Shown: positions 50,327-59,398 of the stretch, piece after piece | How the letters are laid out: every line of letters starts with the position of its first letter | Numbering within the stretch: position 1 is the stretch's first letter | Assembly: GCF_016106035.1 (NCBI RefSeq) | Contig: NZ_JADKPZ010000010.1 | Location: forward strand, 1 to 64,000 | Source: Arcobacter vandammei | GTDB lineage: Bacteria; Campylobacterota; Campylobacteria; Campylobacterales; Arcobacteraceae | Direction: 5' to 3' | Length of the DNA stretch: 64,000 nucleotides | Made by a program: the position numbers and the translations under genes | The notes under the pieces: model-generated | What the model saw: the letters and a program-made list of their open reading frames with translations, nothing else | Told to the model about the DNA's origin: nothing | Databases searched by the model: none

Positions 50327-51510
50327 AAAAATATAAAATAATTTATCAAGAAAATCAGAAAATAAATGAGCTTATTTTAGAAACAGATAATATAAATAGT
50401 TCTAAAAAACCAAAAAATATCCTAAAAATTGTTGAATTAAAAAAGGATTTGGAGTTTTCATTTTTTAAAAGAAGAAAAATTGATAATAAAAGTTTAAATC
50501 TTATTTTTTATGAGCTAAATTTAATGCTAAATTCAAATATAAATATAGCAGATGCTATTGATATTTTAATCAAAAATAAAAAAGATAAGAATATCTTACT
50601 ATTTTTATCTAGCTTAAAGAATAGTTTTATAGAACAAAATAGTTCAAAAAATAATTTTGACTCTTTTAGTATAAATCCTTTATTTAAACAGTTTTCAAAA
50701 ATACTTTTTGAAGGAGGTGATATTTCTTTAAATATTTCTGCAATTTCAAAACTTTTAAGAGAAATAGAAGATATTAAGAAGGCATTTTATAAGGCAATTT
50801 CATATCCAATATTCTTATTAATAAGTTTTATTTTATCTTTGTTTTCAATATTTATTTTTGTAGTTCCAAATTTTAAAACAATTTTTATGCAAAGCCAAAC
50901 AAAACTTCCCTTTGCCACAGAAATTTTGCTTAAAGTTGAGTATATTTTTACAAATTATTATCTTTTTATTGCTCTTTCTTTTTTATTTATTCCTCTATTT
51001 TTTTATATTTTTTATAAAAATAGTGATAAATTTCAATATTTTCTTGATAAAATTTTTATAAATAATATTTTTATAATAAAAGATATAATCTTAAGTTTGG
51101 AGTTGTATAAGTTTTTTTTGCTTATAGAAATAATGCAAAAATCACAATTTGAATTCCATAAATGCTTTAAAAGTGCAAAGGTTTTATTGAAAAACAAATA
51201 TCTATTAGATAGAATAGCTATTATTGATAATTTTTTAGAAAATGGAAAATCTATAAATATCTCTTTTTGCGAATCAAAAATATTTGACGATATAGTTTTA
51301 AATCTAATAAACACAGGAGAAGTTTCAAACTCTTTACCTTTGGTTATTGGTGAAATTAAAATGATTTACAAAAGTAGATTTAATGATAAAATAAATTTTC
51401 TAATATCACTAATACAACCTCTGTTTCTCGTATTTATTATGCTATTAATACTTTGGATAGTAATAGCAATTTTTGTTCCAATTTGGGATATGGGAAATAT
51501 TATAAAATAG
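50323..51510 (+). CDS. ctsF: Type II secretion inner-membrane platform protein (GspF/PilC family)
   Basis: The 395-residue protein has the GspF layout: an N-terminal T2SF domain, a membrane span (about 158-180), further spans (about 206-230) and a last span near the C-terminus (FLVFIMLLILWIVIAIFVPIWDMG). It overlaps ctsE by four bases. With the ATPase it forms the inner-membrane motor of the DNA-uptake machine. No major pseudopilin, secretin or prepilin peptidase is in the window, so the rest must be encoded elsewhere. Confidence 0.88.
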   Translation: MKKYKIIYQENQKINELILETDNINSSKKPKNILKIVELKKDLEFSFFKRRKIDNKSLNLIFYELNLMLNSNINIADAIDILIKNKKDKNILLFLSSLKNSFIEQNSSKNNFDSFSINPLFKQFSKILFEGGDISLNISAISKLLREIEDIKKAFYKAISYPIFLLISFILSLFSIFIFVVPNFKTIFMQSQTKLPFATEILLKVEYIFTNYYLFIALSFLFIPLFFYIFYKNSDKFQYFLDKIFINNIFIIKDIILSLELYKFFLLIEIMQKSQFEFHKCFKSAKVLLKNKYLLDRIAIIDNFLENGKSINISFCESKIFDDIVLNLINTGEVSNSLPLVIGEIKMIYKSRFNDKINFLISLIQPLFLVFIMLLILWIVIAIFVPIWDMGNIIK

Positions 51511-51525
51511 TTTAAAGGAGTAAGT

Positions 51526-52476
51526 TTGATTAGTTGCTATGTAAAAAAAGGGAATAGACTTACTGTTATGGAAGGTGTTGAGTATCTAAAGGATATTGAA
51601 GATAGAAAAAGTGTTATTTGGGTTGATATGCTTTTTCCTACAAATGATGAAGTAAAAGCTATTGAAGCTATTTTTGATATAGAGTTTCCAACAAAGCAAG
51701 AGAGTGAAGAGATTGAGCTAAGTTCGAGATATTGGGAAGAAGCAAATAGAATTGAAATAAATAGTTATTTCTTAATAAATGACAATAAAGACCCTGTAAA
51801 TGAGACAGTTTCTTTTATTTTGCAAGGTGATTTATTAATTTCAATTAGATATAAAAAACTAGCGAGTTTTAATACATCTATTAAAAAATTGTTGGCAACT
51901 CCAAGAGAGTATAAAACTGGTTATTCTATTTTTTCTCAAATTATTGATATAAGAATTGATGCAGATGCTGATATTATCGAAAATTTAGGAAGAGATATAG
52001 CAGCTATTAGAAAACAAGCTTTTGATGATGATGTTGATAATGAAGATTTGTTAGAAAAAATGTCTATTTTTGAAAACTTAAATATGAAAATAAGAGAAAA
52101 TCTTACAGATAAACAAAGAATATTAAACTCTTTGCTAAAATCTCAAAGAGTAACAGACGATAAGAGCGAACTTCCTATTATGTTAAAAGATATTAGGTCT
52201 TTGATTGATCATACAAATTTTAATTTTGAAAGACTTGATTACTTGCAAAATATCTTTGTTGGGCTTTTAAGTGTGGAGCAAAATAAGGTTATTAAAATTT
52301 TTACAATTGTAAATGTTATTTTCCTTCCACCAACATTGGTTGCTAGTATTTATGGGATGAACTTCCATATGATGCCAGAACTTGATTGGCAATATGGATA
52401 TTTGTTTTCAATTGGTGTTATGATTTTATCTGCTATTACACCTTTGGTTATTTTTAGAAAAAAAGGTTGGATATAA
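51526..52476 (+). CDS. corA: CorA magnesium/cobalt transporter
   Basis: The 316-residue protein has a large cytoplasmic part and two C-terminal membrane helices, with the pore signature YGMNFHMMPE at the end of the first (about 281-290). It moves Mg2+ (or Co2+) across the inner membrane as a pentamer. The start is TTG at 51526, with AAAGGAG placed six bases before it; the gene follows ctsF by 15 bases. Length and the C-terminal basic tail (FRKKGWI) are typical. Confidence 0.94.
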   Translation: MISCYVKKGNRLTVMEGVEYLKDIEDRKSVIWVDMLFPTNDEVKAIEAIFDIEFPTKQESEEIELSSRYWEEANRIEINSYFLINDNKDPVNETVSFILQGDLLISIRYKKLASFNTSIKKLLATPREYKTGYSIFSQIIDIRIDADADIIENLGRDIAAIRKQAFDDDVDNEDLLEKMSIFENLNMKIRENLTDKQRILNSLLKSQRVTDDKSELPIMLKDIRSLIDHTNFNFERLDYLQNIFVGLLSVEQNKVIKIFTIVNVIFLPPTLVASIYGMNFHMMPELDWQYGYLFSIGVMILSAITPLVIFRKKGWI

Positions 52477-52578
52477 AATATTAAATAAGATTTTATTTTT
52501 TAGAATACTAAATTATAGAAATCTTAATAAAAAAGGCTGAGAATAAATTCTTAGTTCCAAAAAAAGGAGTTATACATT
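52477..52578. other. Intergenic region with a repeat copy between corA and folE
   Basis: Holds copy C of the dispersed repeat (see next entry) and the folE ribosome site AAAAAAAGGAG. TTAATAAAAAAGG upstream is AT-rich; no strong promoter is obvious. Confidence 0.4.
52536..52558 (+). repeat. Dispersed 23-bp hairpin repeat, copy C
   Basis: It begins GCTGAGAATAAATTCTTAG and ends TTCC, identical to copy A on the other strand at 41862-41840. The core can form a hairpin (CTGAGAAT / ATTCTTAG with one G-T pair). It lies 21 bases before folE. Confidence 0.7.
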
Positions 52579-53151
52579 ATGAATAAAGAGTTAGAGTTTG
52601 AAAATTCAATAAAGAATATTTTAGAATATATAGGTGAAGATACACAAAGAGAAGGGCTTTTGGATACTCCAAAAAGAGTTAGAAAAGCTTTTGATTTTAT
52701 GTGTAGTGGATATAATCAATGCCCAAAAGAGATAATACAAAAAGCACTATTTACTTCAACAAATGATGAAATGGTTGTTGTAAAAGATATAGAGTTTTAC
52801 TCTTTTTGTGAGCATCATATGCTGCCAATAATTGGAAAAGCACATGTTGCTTATATTCCAAATGGAAAAGTTGTTGGTTTGTCAAAAATTCCTAGAGTTG
52901 TAGATGTATTTGCAAGAAGATTACAAATTCAAGAGCAAATGACAGAGCAAATTTGTGATGCTTTAAATGAACACTTAAAACCAAAAGGTGTTGCTGTTAT
53001 AGTTGATGCAAGGCATATGTGTATGGAAATGAGGGGAGTTGAGAAAATTTGTTCTACAACTATTACTTCATCTTTAAGAGGATTATTTAAAAGTGATAAA
53101 AAAACTAAAGATGAGTTTTTATCTATAGTTTCTGCATCTTTTCAAAAATAA
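52579..53151 (+). CDS. folE: GTP cyclohydrolase I
   Basis: FolE opens GTP to dihydroneopterin triphosphate at the start of folate synthesis. The 190-residue protein has the zinc and active-site motifs [23 protein letters not shown] (about 72-94), [22 protein letters not shown], and the catalytic [14 protein letters not shown] (about 146-159). All metal ligands (Cys, His, Cys) are present. Confidence 0.97.
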   Translation: MNKELEFENSIKNILEYIGEDTQREGLLDTPKRVRKAFDFMCSGYNQCPKEIIQKALFTSTNDEMVVVKDIEFYSFCEHHMLPIIGKAHVAYIPNGKVVGLSKIPRVVDVFARRLQIQEQMTEQICDALNEHLKPKGVAVIVDARHMCMEMRGVEKICSTTITSSLRGLFKSDKKTKDEFLSIVSASFQK

Positions 53152-53155
53152 ATTA

Positions 53156-53190
53156 TTTGTAAAATAGGAATTATTTCTCTATTTTACAAA
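53156..53190. terminator. Hairpin between converging folE and the M23 gene
   Basis: TTTGTAAAATAG (53156-53167) and CTATTTTACAAA (53179-53190) are exact reverse complements (12 bp). The stop codon of the M23 gene (53184-53186) is in one arm. The T-runs are weak, so efficiency is uncertain. Confidence 0.6.
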
Positions 53191-54374
53191 ATATTAATCT
53201 CACTTCTATCTTTTGTTCTTTCAAACTTATTTGGTATAGTTCTATTTTCATTTGCTATTTCTTTTTCAAATCTTTTAATCAAATTTTGAGTATTTGCCAA
53301 AAATGAAGCTCTCTCTTTTGCTTCAAGACCATCTTTTTGAGGTTTTTTGATAACATTTAAAGGATCAATAGCAACTCCATTTTTATACATACCTAGATGT
53401 AAATGAGGACCAGAACTAAGACCTGTTGAACCAACATAACCTATATGTTCCCCTTTTTTGATGGATTTACCCTTTGATATACCTTTTGCAAATCCATTTT
53501 GATGTGCATATAGTGTTTTATATCCATTTTGGTGATTTATAATTATTGTTTTTCCATAACCACCTTGAGTTCCTACAAATTCAATTTTTCCATCACCAGC
53601 AGCATAGATATTTCTTCCTGTTGGTGCTGCTAAGTCTGTTCCTAAGTGTGCTCTATATCTTTTTAAAACAGGGTGGTATCTTTTGTTTGTAAAAGCACTA
53701 GAAATTCTTGTATATGCTAAAGGAATTTGGAAAAAGAAAGTTTGAGTAAAACCTATACCCTTTTCATCATAAAATTTATCATCTTTTAAGTTCTTAAATC
53801 TGTAATAAGGTTTTTTATTTATTTGTACCATTGCAGAGTTAATTTCAGGCATTCCAAAAGGTTTTCCTAAATACGATTTTTGAGTATATTGAATCGCTAT
53901 AAAATCGCCTTTTTGCATTTTCCTAAAATTTGCATCACTATTTTTAAAAAGAGATTGAACAATTGCTGATAAAGTATTATTTCCTGTTGTTTTTAAAATA
54001 TCATTTGATATTGATTCATTTATCTCTATAGCAACAAGCTCAGAATTTTCAATATAATCAATTGGAAGAGTTTGAAATTTATAATTATTTGAGCTATCTT
54101 TATAGATATGTAATTGAATATCAGTAGATACAGGAATTAAAACTTGATTTAAACTTCCATCATCATCCGTGTATAAGTAATATGTATTTTCAGCTTGAAT
54201 CTCACTACAAAGCTCTTTATCCTCTTTTTCAAGTTCATAATATAAACTCAAAGGAACTTTAAATCTCTCTAGAAATGTTAAGAAAGTTTCTCCTCTTGAC
54301 CAATTAAGCTCTTCAATTTGAGCAGAAAATAGTATGTTAATAAATAAAATAGTGCATATAATAATTTTTTTCAT
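53184..54374 (-). CDS. M23 metallopeptidase, Csd3/HdpA/Pgp3-like peptidoglycan hydrolase
   Basis: The 396-residue protein has a signal peptide (KIIICTILFINILFSA) and a LytM/M23 domain with RAHLGTDLAAPTG (zinc His and Asp) and SSGPHLHLGMYKNG (HxH). The N-terminal half has the two domains expected of Csd3-type enzymes, which act as D,D-endopeptidase and carboxypeptidase in H. pylori and shape the helical cell. Length (about 400) matches Csd3. It is divergent from an L,D-carboxypeptidase homologue, which supports the cell-shape role. Confidence 0.85.
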   Translation of the reverse strand: MKKIIICTILFINILFSAQIEELNWSRGETFLTFLERFKVPLSLYYELEKEDKELCSEIQAENTYYLYTDDDGSLNQVLIPVSTDIQLHIYKDSSNNYKFQTLPIDYIENSELVAIEINESISNDILKTTGNNTLSAIVQSLFKNSDANFRKMQKGDFIAIQYTQKSYLGKPFGMPEINSAMVQINKKPYYRFKNLKDDKFYDEKGIGFTQTFFFQIPLAYTRISSAFTNKRYHPVLKRYRAHLGTDLAAPTGRNIYAAGDGKIEFVGTQGGYGKTIIINHQNGYKTLYAHQNGFAKGISKGKSIKKGEHIGYVGSTGLSSGPHLHLGMYKNGVAIDPLNVIKKPQKDGLEAKERASFLANTQNLIKRFEKEIANENRTIPNKFERTKDRSEINIL

Positions 54375-54453
54375 AATTTATCTCTTTGTTTTATCAAAAA
54401 ATTAGGGTATTGATTATACAATTCCACAACTTAAAGAACAAATGGAGAAGGAA

Positions 54454-55413
54454 TTGTTAAAGATTGTCATTTTTTTATTTATCGCACTTAGCTTAAATGC
54501 CAAAGACTTGATGGATATTTATAGAGCAGAAGGTATTAAATCTGTAGAGCAAGAGCTTGAAAGAAATTTAAGAGATATAAATTTTTGGAGACAATATTTA
54601 AATAATAAAAATGTTGATTATGGATATTATGAATATAATAAGTATGTAATTGTTGCTCAAAAAAATGGGAAAGAATTAAGTTTATTTGAAAAAACAGAGG
54701 ATAACTATAAATTAATCTCTAAAGAAAATATGATTATTGGTGAAAATAGTGGAGATAAATTTTTAGAAGGTGATAAAAAAACTCCAGAAGGTGCTTATGA
54801 TTTAGTTCAAAAAAGAACAGGATTAGATCAGTTTTATGGACCATTTGCACTTGTAACTTCATATCCAAACACTTTTGATCAAAGTTTAAATAAAAAAGGT
54901 CACGGAATTTGGATTCATGGTATGCCTTTAAATGGAGATAGAGAAAATTTCACTCAAGGTTGTTTAGCTTTAGATAATGAAAAGCTAAAGTCATTAGATA
55001 AAAATATAAATCTTAAAAAAACAGTTTTAATCACAAGTCATAATGAGCTTCAAAAAGCAAAAAAGGATGATATAGCATTAATTCTTAGCTCTATTTATAA
55101 ATGGAAAGATGCTTGGAAATATTCAAATATAAATGAATATTTATCTTTTTATTCAAAAGAGTTTAAAAGAGCAGATAAAAGTGATTTTAGCACATTCTCA
55201 AATCAAAAAAGACAAGTATTTGCAAAAAATGAGAATAAAACTATAAATTTATTTAATATAGATATTTCTCCATATCCAAATTCGCTTGGTAAAACAATGT
55301 ATAGAGCTATTATGGATGAAGAGTATGTAAGTCCTAGTGTTCAATTTTACGGAAAAAAAGAACTCTTTATAGAAATAGCAAATAACAAAGTACAAATTTT
55401 AACTGAAGATTAA
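54454..55413 (+). CDS. pgp2: L,D-carboxypeptidase / YkuD-fold enzyme of Csd6/Pgp2 type
   Basis: The protein has about 319 residues with a signal peptide (LLKIVIFLFIALSLNA). The YkuD-fold catalytic motif is HGIWIHGMPLNGDRENFTQGCLAL (split: active His about 155, Cys about 170). The C-terminal 110 residues (YKWKDAWKYSNINEYLSFYS onwards) are an NTF2-like domain. This two-domain layout is that of H. pylori Csd6 and C. jejuni Pgp2, which trim tetrapeptides to tripeptides. The start is best at TTG 54454, after GGAGAAGG; an ATG at 54442 would place the charged MEKE before the signal peptide. Confidence 0.88.
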   Translation: MLKIVIFLFIALSLNAKDLMDIYRAEGIKSVEQELERNLRDINFWRQYLNNKNVDYGYYEYNKYVIVAQKNGKELSLFEKTEDNYKLISKENMIIGENSGDKFLEGDKKTPEGAYDLVQKRTGLDQFYGPFALVTSYPNTFDQSLNKKGHGIWIHGMPLNGDRENFTQGCLALDNEKLKSLDKNINLKKTVLITSHNELQKAKKDDIALILSSIYKWKDAWKYSNINEYLSFYSKEFKRADKSDFSTFSNQKRQVFAKNENKTINLFNIDISPYPNSLGKTMYRAIMDEEYVSPSVQFYGKKELFIEIANNKVQILTED

Positions 55414-55475
55414 AAACTTTTTCAACACTTTTTAGATACAATCGCCTTAAATTTCAAAAATATTTAAGGTGAAAA

Positions 55476-57689
55476 ATGCAAAACAAAGAACTGAATATTG
55501 AAGAGATAGCATTAGCACACTCTTTAACTAAAGATGAATTTGAACATATAAAAAAAATCTTAGGAAGAGAGCCAAACTATGTGGAAATTGGTATCTTCTC
55601 TGCTATGTGGTCTGAGCATTGCTCATATAAATCAAGTAAAAAATATTTAAGTGGTTTTCCAACATCTGCTCCTTGGGTTATTCAAGGACCTGGAGAAAAT
55701 GCTGGAGTTATAGATATTGGAGATGGATATGCAGCTGTATTTAAAATGGAATCTCACAATCACCCTAGCTTTATAGAACCTTATCAAGGAGCAGCAACTG
55801 GAGTTGGTGGAATTATGAGAGATGTATTTACAATGGGTGCAAGACCAGTTGCAAGTATGAACTCTATTAGATTTGCTTCAATAGAAGGAAACAGTGAAAC
55901 TGCGAAAAAACATAGATATTTATTAAAAGGTGTAGTTGCTGGAATTGGTGGATATGGAAACTGTATGGGTGTTCCAACTATTGGTGGAGAGACAACTTTT
56001 GAAGAGTGTTATGCTGGAAATAACCTTGTAAATGCCTTTACTTTAGGACTTGCAAAAGCTGATGAGATTTTTTATGGACGAGCAGAGGGAATTGGAAATC
56101 CAGTTATTTATGTAGGAAGTAAAACAGGACGAGATGGGCTTGGTGGAGCTGTAATGTCTAGTGCTGCTTTTACAGAAGATAGTGAGAGCAAAAGACCAAC
56201 AGTTCAAGTTGGAGATCCATTTACTGAAAAACTACTACTTGAAGCTTGTTTAGAGTTATTTAAAGCTGATTTAATTGTTGGTATTCAAGATATGGGAGCA
56301 GCTGGGCTTACTTCATCTTCATTTGAGATGGCTGGACGAAGTGGAAGTGGTATGATAATGCACTTAGACAGAGTTCCAGCAAGAGAAGAGGGAATGACTC
56401 CTTATGATTTTATGCTAAGCGAATCACAAGAGAGAATGCTAATTTGTGCAAAAAAAGGTTGTGAGCAAAAAATTATTGATATTTTTGAAAAATGGGAACT
56501 AGATGTTGCTGTTATTGGAGAAGTTACAAATAGTGGAAATATGGAACTATTTTGGCATGGGGAAAAAGTTGCAGATATTCCAGTGCAACCAGTATCAGAA
56601 GAAGCACCAGTTTTAGATAGACCAGTTGCAAAACCAAAATATTTAGAAACTATTGCAAATATAAGTTTAGATAAACAAATTTCAAACCAAATAGCTTATG
56701 ATGATTTAATAAGTGATATGGAAATTGTTGATAAATCTTGGATTTATACTCAATTTGATTCAATGGTACAAACAAATACTATAAAAGGTCCAGGAAGTTT
56801 AGACGGTTCAACTATTAGAATAAAAGAGACTGGAAAAGCTTTAACTATGAGTGCTGATTGTAACACTAGATTTTGTTATATAAATCCAGAACTAGGAGCT
56901 GCTGCAGCTGTTATGGAAAGTGGAAGAAATGTAGCTATGAGTGGAGCTGTTCCAAAAGCTGTTACAGATTGTTTAAACTTTGGTAACCCAACAAATCCAG
57001 AAGTTATGTGGCAATTTAAAGAGTCTTGTGAAGGTATTAAACAAGCTTGTCGAGCTTTAAATACTCCTGTTATTGGTGGAAATGTTTCACTATACAATGA
57101 AACAAATGGTGTAGGAGTTTTCCCAACACCATCTATTGCAATAGTAGGTGTAAATGAAGATGCACAAAATGTACTTCCAGCTAAACTTCAAGCAAATGGA
57201 AATATTTTATATCTTTTAGGAGAGACAAAATCAGAGTTTGGTGGAAGCTTATATCTTAAAAAAATGTATGGAAAAGTTGCAGGAGTTCACCCTGAAGTAA
57301 ACTTTGAAAAAGAGTTAGCTTTATGGAATACAGTAATTGAAGCAAACAAAGCAAAACTTTTAAAATCTGCAAAAGATGTAAATCTTGGTGGAATTGCTAT
57401 ATCTTTATCTAAAATGGCTGTTGTTGGAAATATTGGAGTTGAAGCAAATATATCTTTAAATGATAGTAGAGATATTTTTTCTGAGAGCCTAAGTAGAGCA
57501 ATAGTTGAAGTTGAGCCAAAAAATTGTGAAGCATTTGAAAAATTGGCTTCTAAATTTGGTATTGAGTGTGTAAGTATAGGAAAAACTGGTGGAGATAAAA
57601 TCATCATAAATGATATTTACAAAGAGTTAGATAAAGTAAGCCATATCTATTTTAATAGATTTAAAGAGGTAATTGAGCAAGATCAATAA
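55476..57689 (+). CDS. purL: Phosphoribosylformylglycinamidine synthase subunit PurL
   Basis: PurL catalyses the fourth step of purine synthesis with PurQ and PurS supplied separately. The 737-residue protein is the short form: the N-terminal AIRS-like half has [12 protein letters not shown] (about 46-57), [28 protein letters not shown] (split by glycine pairs) and the second half repeats the AIRS fold ([12 protein letters not shown]). Length matches small PurL. A strong terminator follows at 57698. Confidence 0.97.
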   Translation: MQNKELNIEEIALAHSLTKDEFEHIKKILGREPNYVEIGIFSAMWSEHCSYKSSKKYLSGFPTSAPWVIQGPGENAGVIDIGDGYAAVFKMESHNHPSFIEPYQGAATGVGGIMRDVFTMGARPVASMNSIRFASIEGNSETAKKHRYLLKGVVAGIGGYGNCMGVPTIGGETTFEECYAGNNLVNAFTLGLAKADEIFYGRAEGIGNPVIYVGSKTGRDGLGGAVMSSAAFTEDSESKRPTVQVGDPFTEKLLLEACLELFKADLIVGIQDMGAAGLTSSSFEMAGRSGSGMIMHLDRVPAREEGMTPYDFMLSESQERMLICAKKGCEQKIIDIFEKWELDVAVIGEVTNSGNMELFWHGEKVADIPVQPVSEEAPVLDRPVAKPKYLETIANISLDKQISNQIAYDDLISDMEIVDKSWIYTQFDSMVQTNTIKGPGSLDGSTIRIKETGKALTMSADCNTRFCYINPELGAAAAVMESGRNVAMSGAVPKAVTDCLNFGNPTNPEVMWQFKESCEGIKQACRALNTPVIGGNVSLYNETNGVGVFPTPSIAIVGVNEDAQNVLPAKLQANGNILYLLGETKSEFGGSLYLKKMYGKVAGVHPEVNFEKELALWNTVIEANKAKLLKSAKDVNLGGIAISLSKMAVVGNIGVEANISLNDSRDIFSESLSRAIVEVEPKNCEAFEKLASKFGIECVSIGKTGGDKIIINDIYKELDKVSHIYFNRFKEVIEQDQ

Positions 57690-57697
57690 TCTTGCAA

Positions 57698-57727
57698 AGC
57701 CAAGCCAAAGTTGGTTTGGCTTTTTTT
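57698..57727 (+). terminator. Rho-independent terminator of purL
   Basis: AGCCAAGCCAA (57698-57708) pairs with TTGGTTTGGCT (57711-57721), eleven pairs with one G-U, followed by T7. Confidence 0.9.
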
Positions 57728-57765
57728 AATTTAAAAAAATAGAAAATCATAGAAAAGGAAAGAAT

Positions 57766-59298
57766 TTGAGAGCATTAATTAGTGTTAGCGATAAAAGTGG
57801 AGTTGTAAATTTTGCAAAAGAGCTTGTAAGTTTAGGATATGAGATTATATCAACTGGTGGAACTTATAATAAATTAAAAGAAGAAGGAATTTCTGTAATT
57901 GAAGCAAATGAAGTTACAAAATTTCCAGAATGTTTTGAAGGAAGAGTAAAAACTCTAAATCCATATATTCACGGTGGAATACTTCACCGAAGAGATAAAC
58001 AATCACACTTAGACCAAGCCAAAGAGCTAGGAGTTGAAGGAATCGATTTAGTTTGTGTAAATTTATATCCATTTAAAGCAACAATAGAAAAAACAGATGA
58101 TTTTGAAGAGATTATTGAAAATATAGATATTGGTGGACCAGCGATGGTTAGAAGTGCAGCTAAAAACTTTGATAGTGTTATTATTGTTACAGATGTTGCC
58201 GATTATGATTTAGTATTAAATAATCTTAAAAACAATACAAATAGTGTAGAGTTTAGAAGAGATTTGATGATAAAAGCCTATGAACACACAGCATCTTATG
58301 ATTCTATGATTGCAAACTATATGAATAAAAGATTTAATAGCGGTTTTGGAAACAAACAGTTTATTGTTGGTTCAAAAGTGTTTGATACTAGATATGGTGA
58401 GAACCCACATCAAAAAGGTGCTTTATACGAGTTTGAATCTCAATTTTCAAATAAATTTAAAGTGATTAAAGGAGAGCCTAGCTTCAATAATATGGGAGAT
58501 ATTTCGGGAGCTGCAAGAATAGCTGCAAGTTTTGGAAAAGATAAAGCAATTTGTATAGTAAAACATGGAAATCCATGTGGATTTGCAATTAAAGATAGTT
58601 TACTAGACTCTTATGTTGAAGCACTTAAATGTGACCCAATTTCAGCTTTTGGTGGAGTAGTTGCAGTTAATGGAACTGTAGATAAAGCATTAGCAGAAAA
58701 GATGAATGAGATTTTCCTAGAAGTTATTTTTGCTGCAAATTTTACAGAAGAAGCAGTTGCTGTTTTTGAAAGCAAAAAAAGAATTAAACTATTCTCTCAA
58801 GGAACAAAATATTTAGAACTAGCAAATGATAGTTTTGATTTTAAAAGAGTTGATGGTGGATTTGTATATCAAGAGGCTGATAAAGTTGCAGATGATGAGG
58901 TTAGAAACTCTAAACTTATGTCTTCAAGAGCTGCAACTCTTCAAGAGATAAAAGATATGGAAATAGCTTACAAAATAGCAAGTTTGACAAAATCAAACTG
59001 TGTTGTGTATGTTAAAAACTCTGCAATGGTAGCTGTTGGAATGGGAATGACAAGCAGAGTTGATGCAAGTAAAGCAGCTTTAAGAAAAGCTGAAGATTTA
59101 GGACTTGATGTAACAGGTGCAGTTCTTGCTAGTGAAGCATTTTTCCCATTTAGAGATAGTATTGATGAAGCACAAAAAGCTGGTGTTAAATGTGTGATTG
59201 AGCCAGGTGGAAGTATTAGAGATGATGAAATTATAGAAGCTGCAAATGAGTATGGAATGGCACTTTATTTTTCAGGAATTAGACACTTTTTACACTAA
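57766..59298 (+). CDS. purH: Bifunctional AICAR transformylase / IMP cyclohydrolase
   Basis: PurH carries out the last two steps to IMP. The 510-residue protein has the N-terminal MGS-like domain ([29 protein letters not shown], in two pieces of the fold) and a C-terminal transformylase with the [13 protein letters not shown] (about 266-278) and [13 protein letters not shown] motifs. The start is TTG at 57766 behind AAAGGAAAG. It lies directly after purL but behind its terminator, so it is probably expressed from its own promoter. Confidence 0.97.
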   Translation: MRALISVSDKSGVVNFAKELVSLGYEIISTGGTYNKLKEEGISVIEANEVTKFPECFEGRVKTLNPYIHGGILHRRDKQSHLDQAKELGVEGIDLVCVNLYPFKATIEKTDDFEEIIENIDIGGPAMVRSAAKNFDSVIIVTDVADYDLVLNNLKNNTNSVEFRRDLMIKAYEHTASYDSMIANYMNKRFNSGFGNKQFIVGSKVFDTRYGENPHQKGALYEFESQFSNKFKVIKGEPSFNNMGDISGAARIAASFGKDKAICIVKHGNPCGFAIKDSLLDSYVEALKCDPISAFGGVVAVNGTVDKALAEKMNEIFLEVIFAANFTEEAVAVFESKKRIKLFSQGTKYLELANDSFDFKRVDGGFVYQEADKVADDEVRNSKLMSSRAATLQEIKDMEIAYKIASLTKSNCVVYVKNSAMVAVGMGMTSRVDASKAALRKAEDLGLDVTGAVLASEAFFPFRDSIDEAQKAGVKCVIEPGGSIRDDEIIEAANEYGMALYFSGIRHFLH

Positions 59299-59305
59299 AA
59301 AAAAT

Positions 59306-59341
59306 ATTTATACCAAAAATTTATTTTTTGGTATAAATTTT
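59306..59341 (+). terminator. Terminator-like hairpin after purH
   Basis: ATTTATACCAAAAA (59306-59319) and TTTTTGGTATAAAT (59325-59338) form a 14-bp AT-rich stem, followed by TTT. It separates purH from the sensor-kinase gene. Confidence 0.7.
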
Positions 59342-59398
59342 AGCTTTATTTTAAAAAATTTTTATATACTTCATTAAATTGATTAAAAGGTTATTTTT

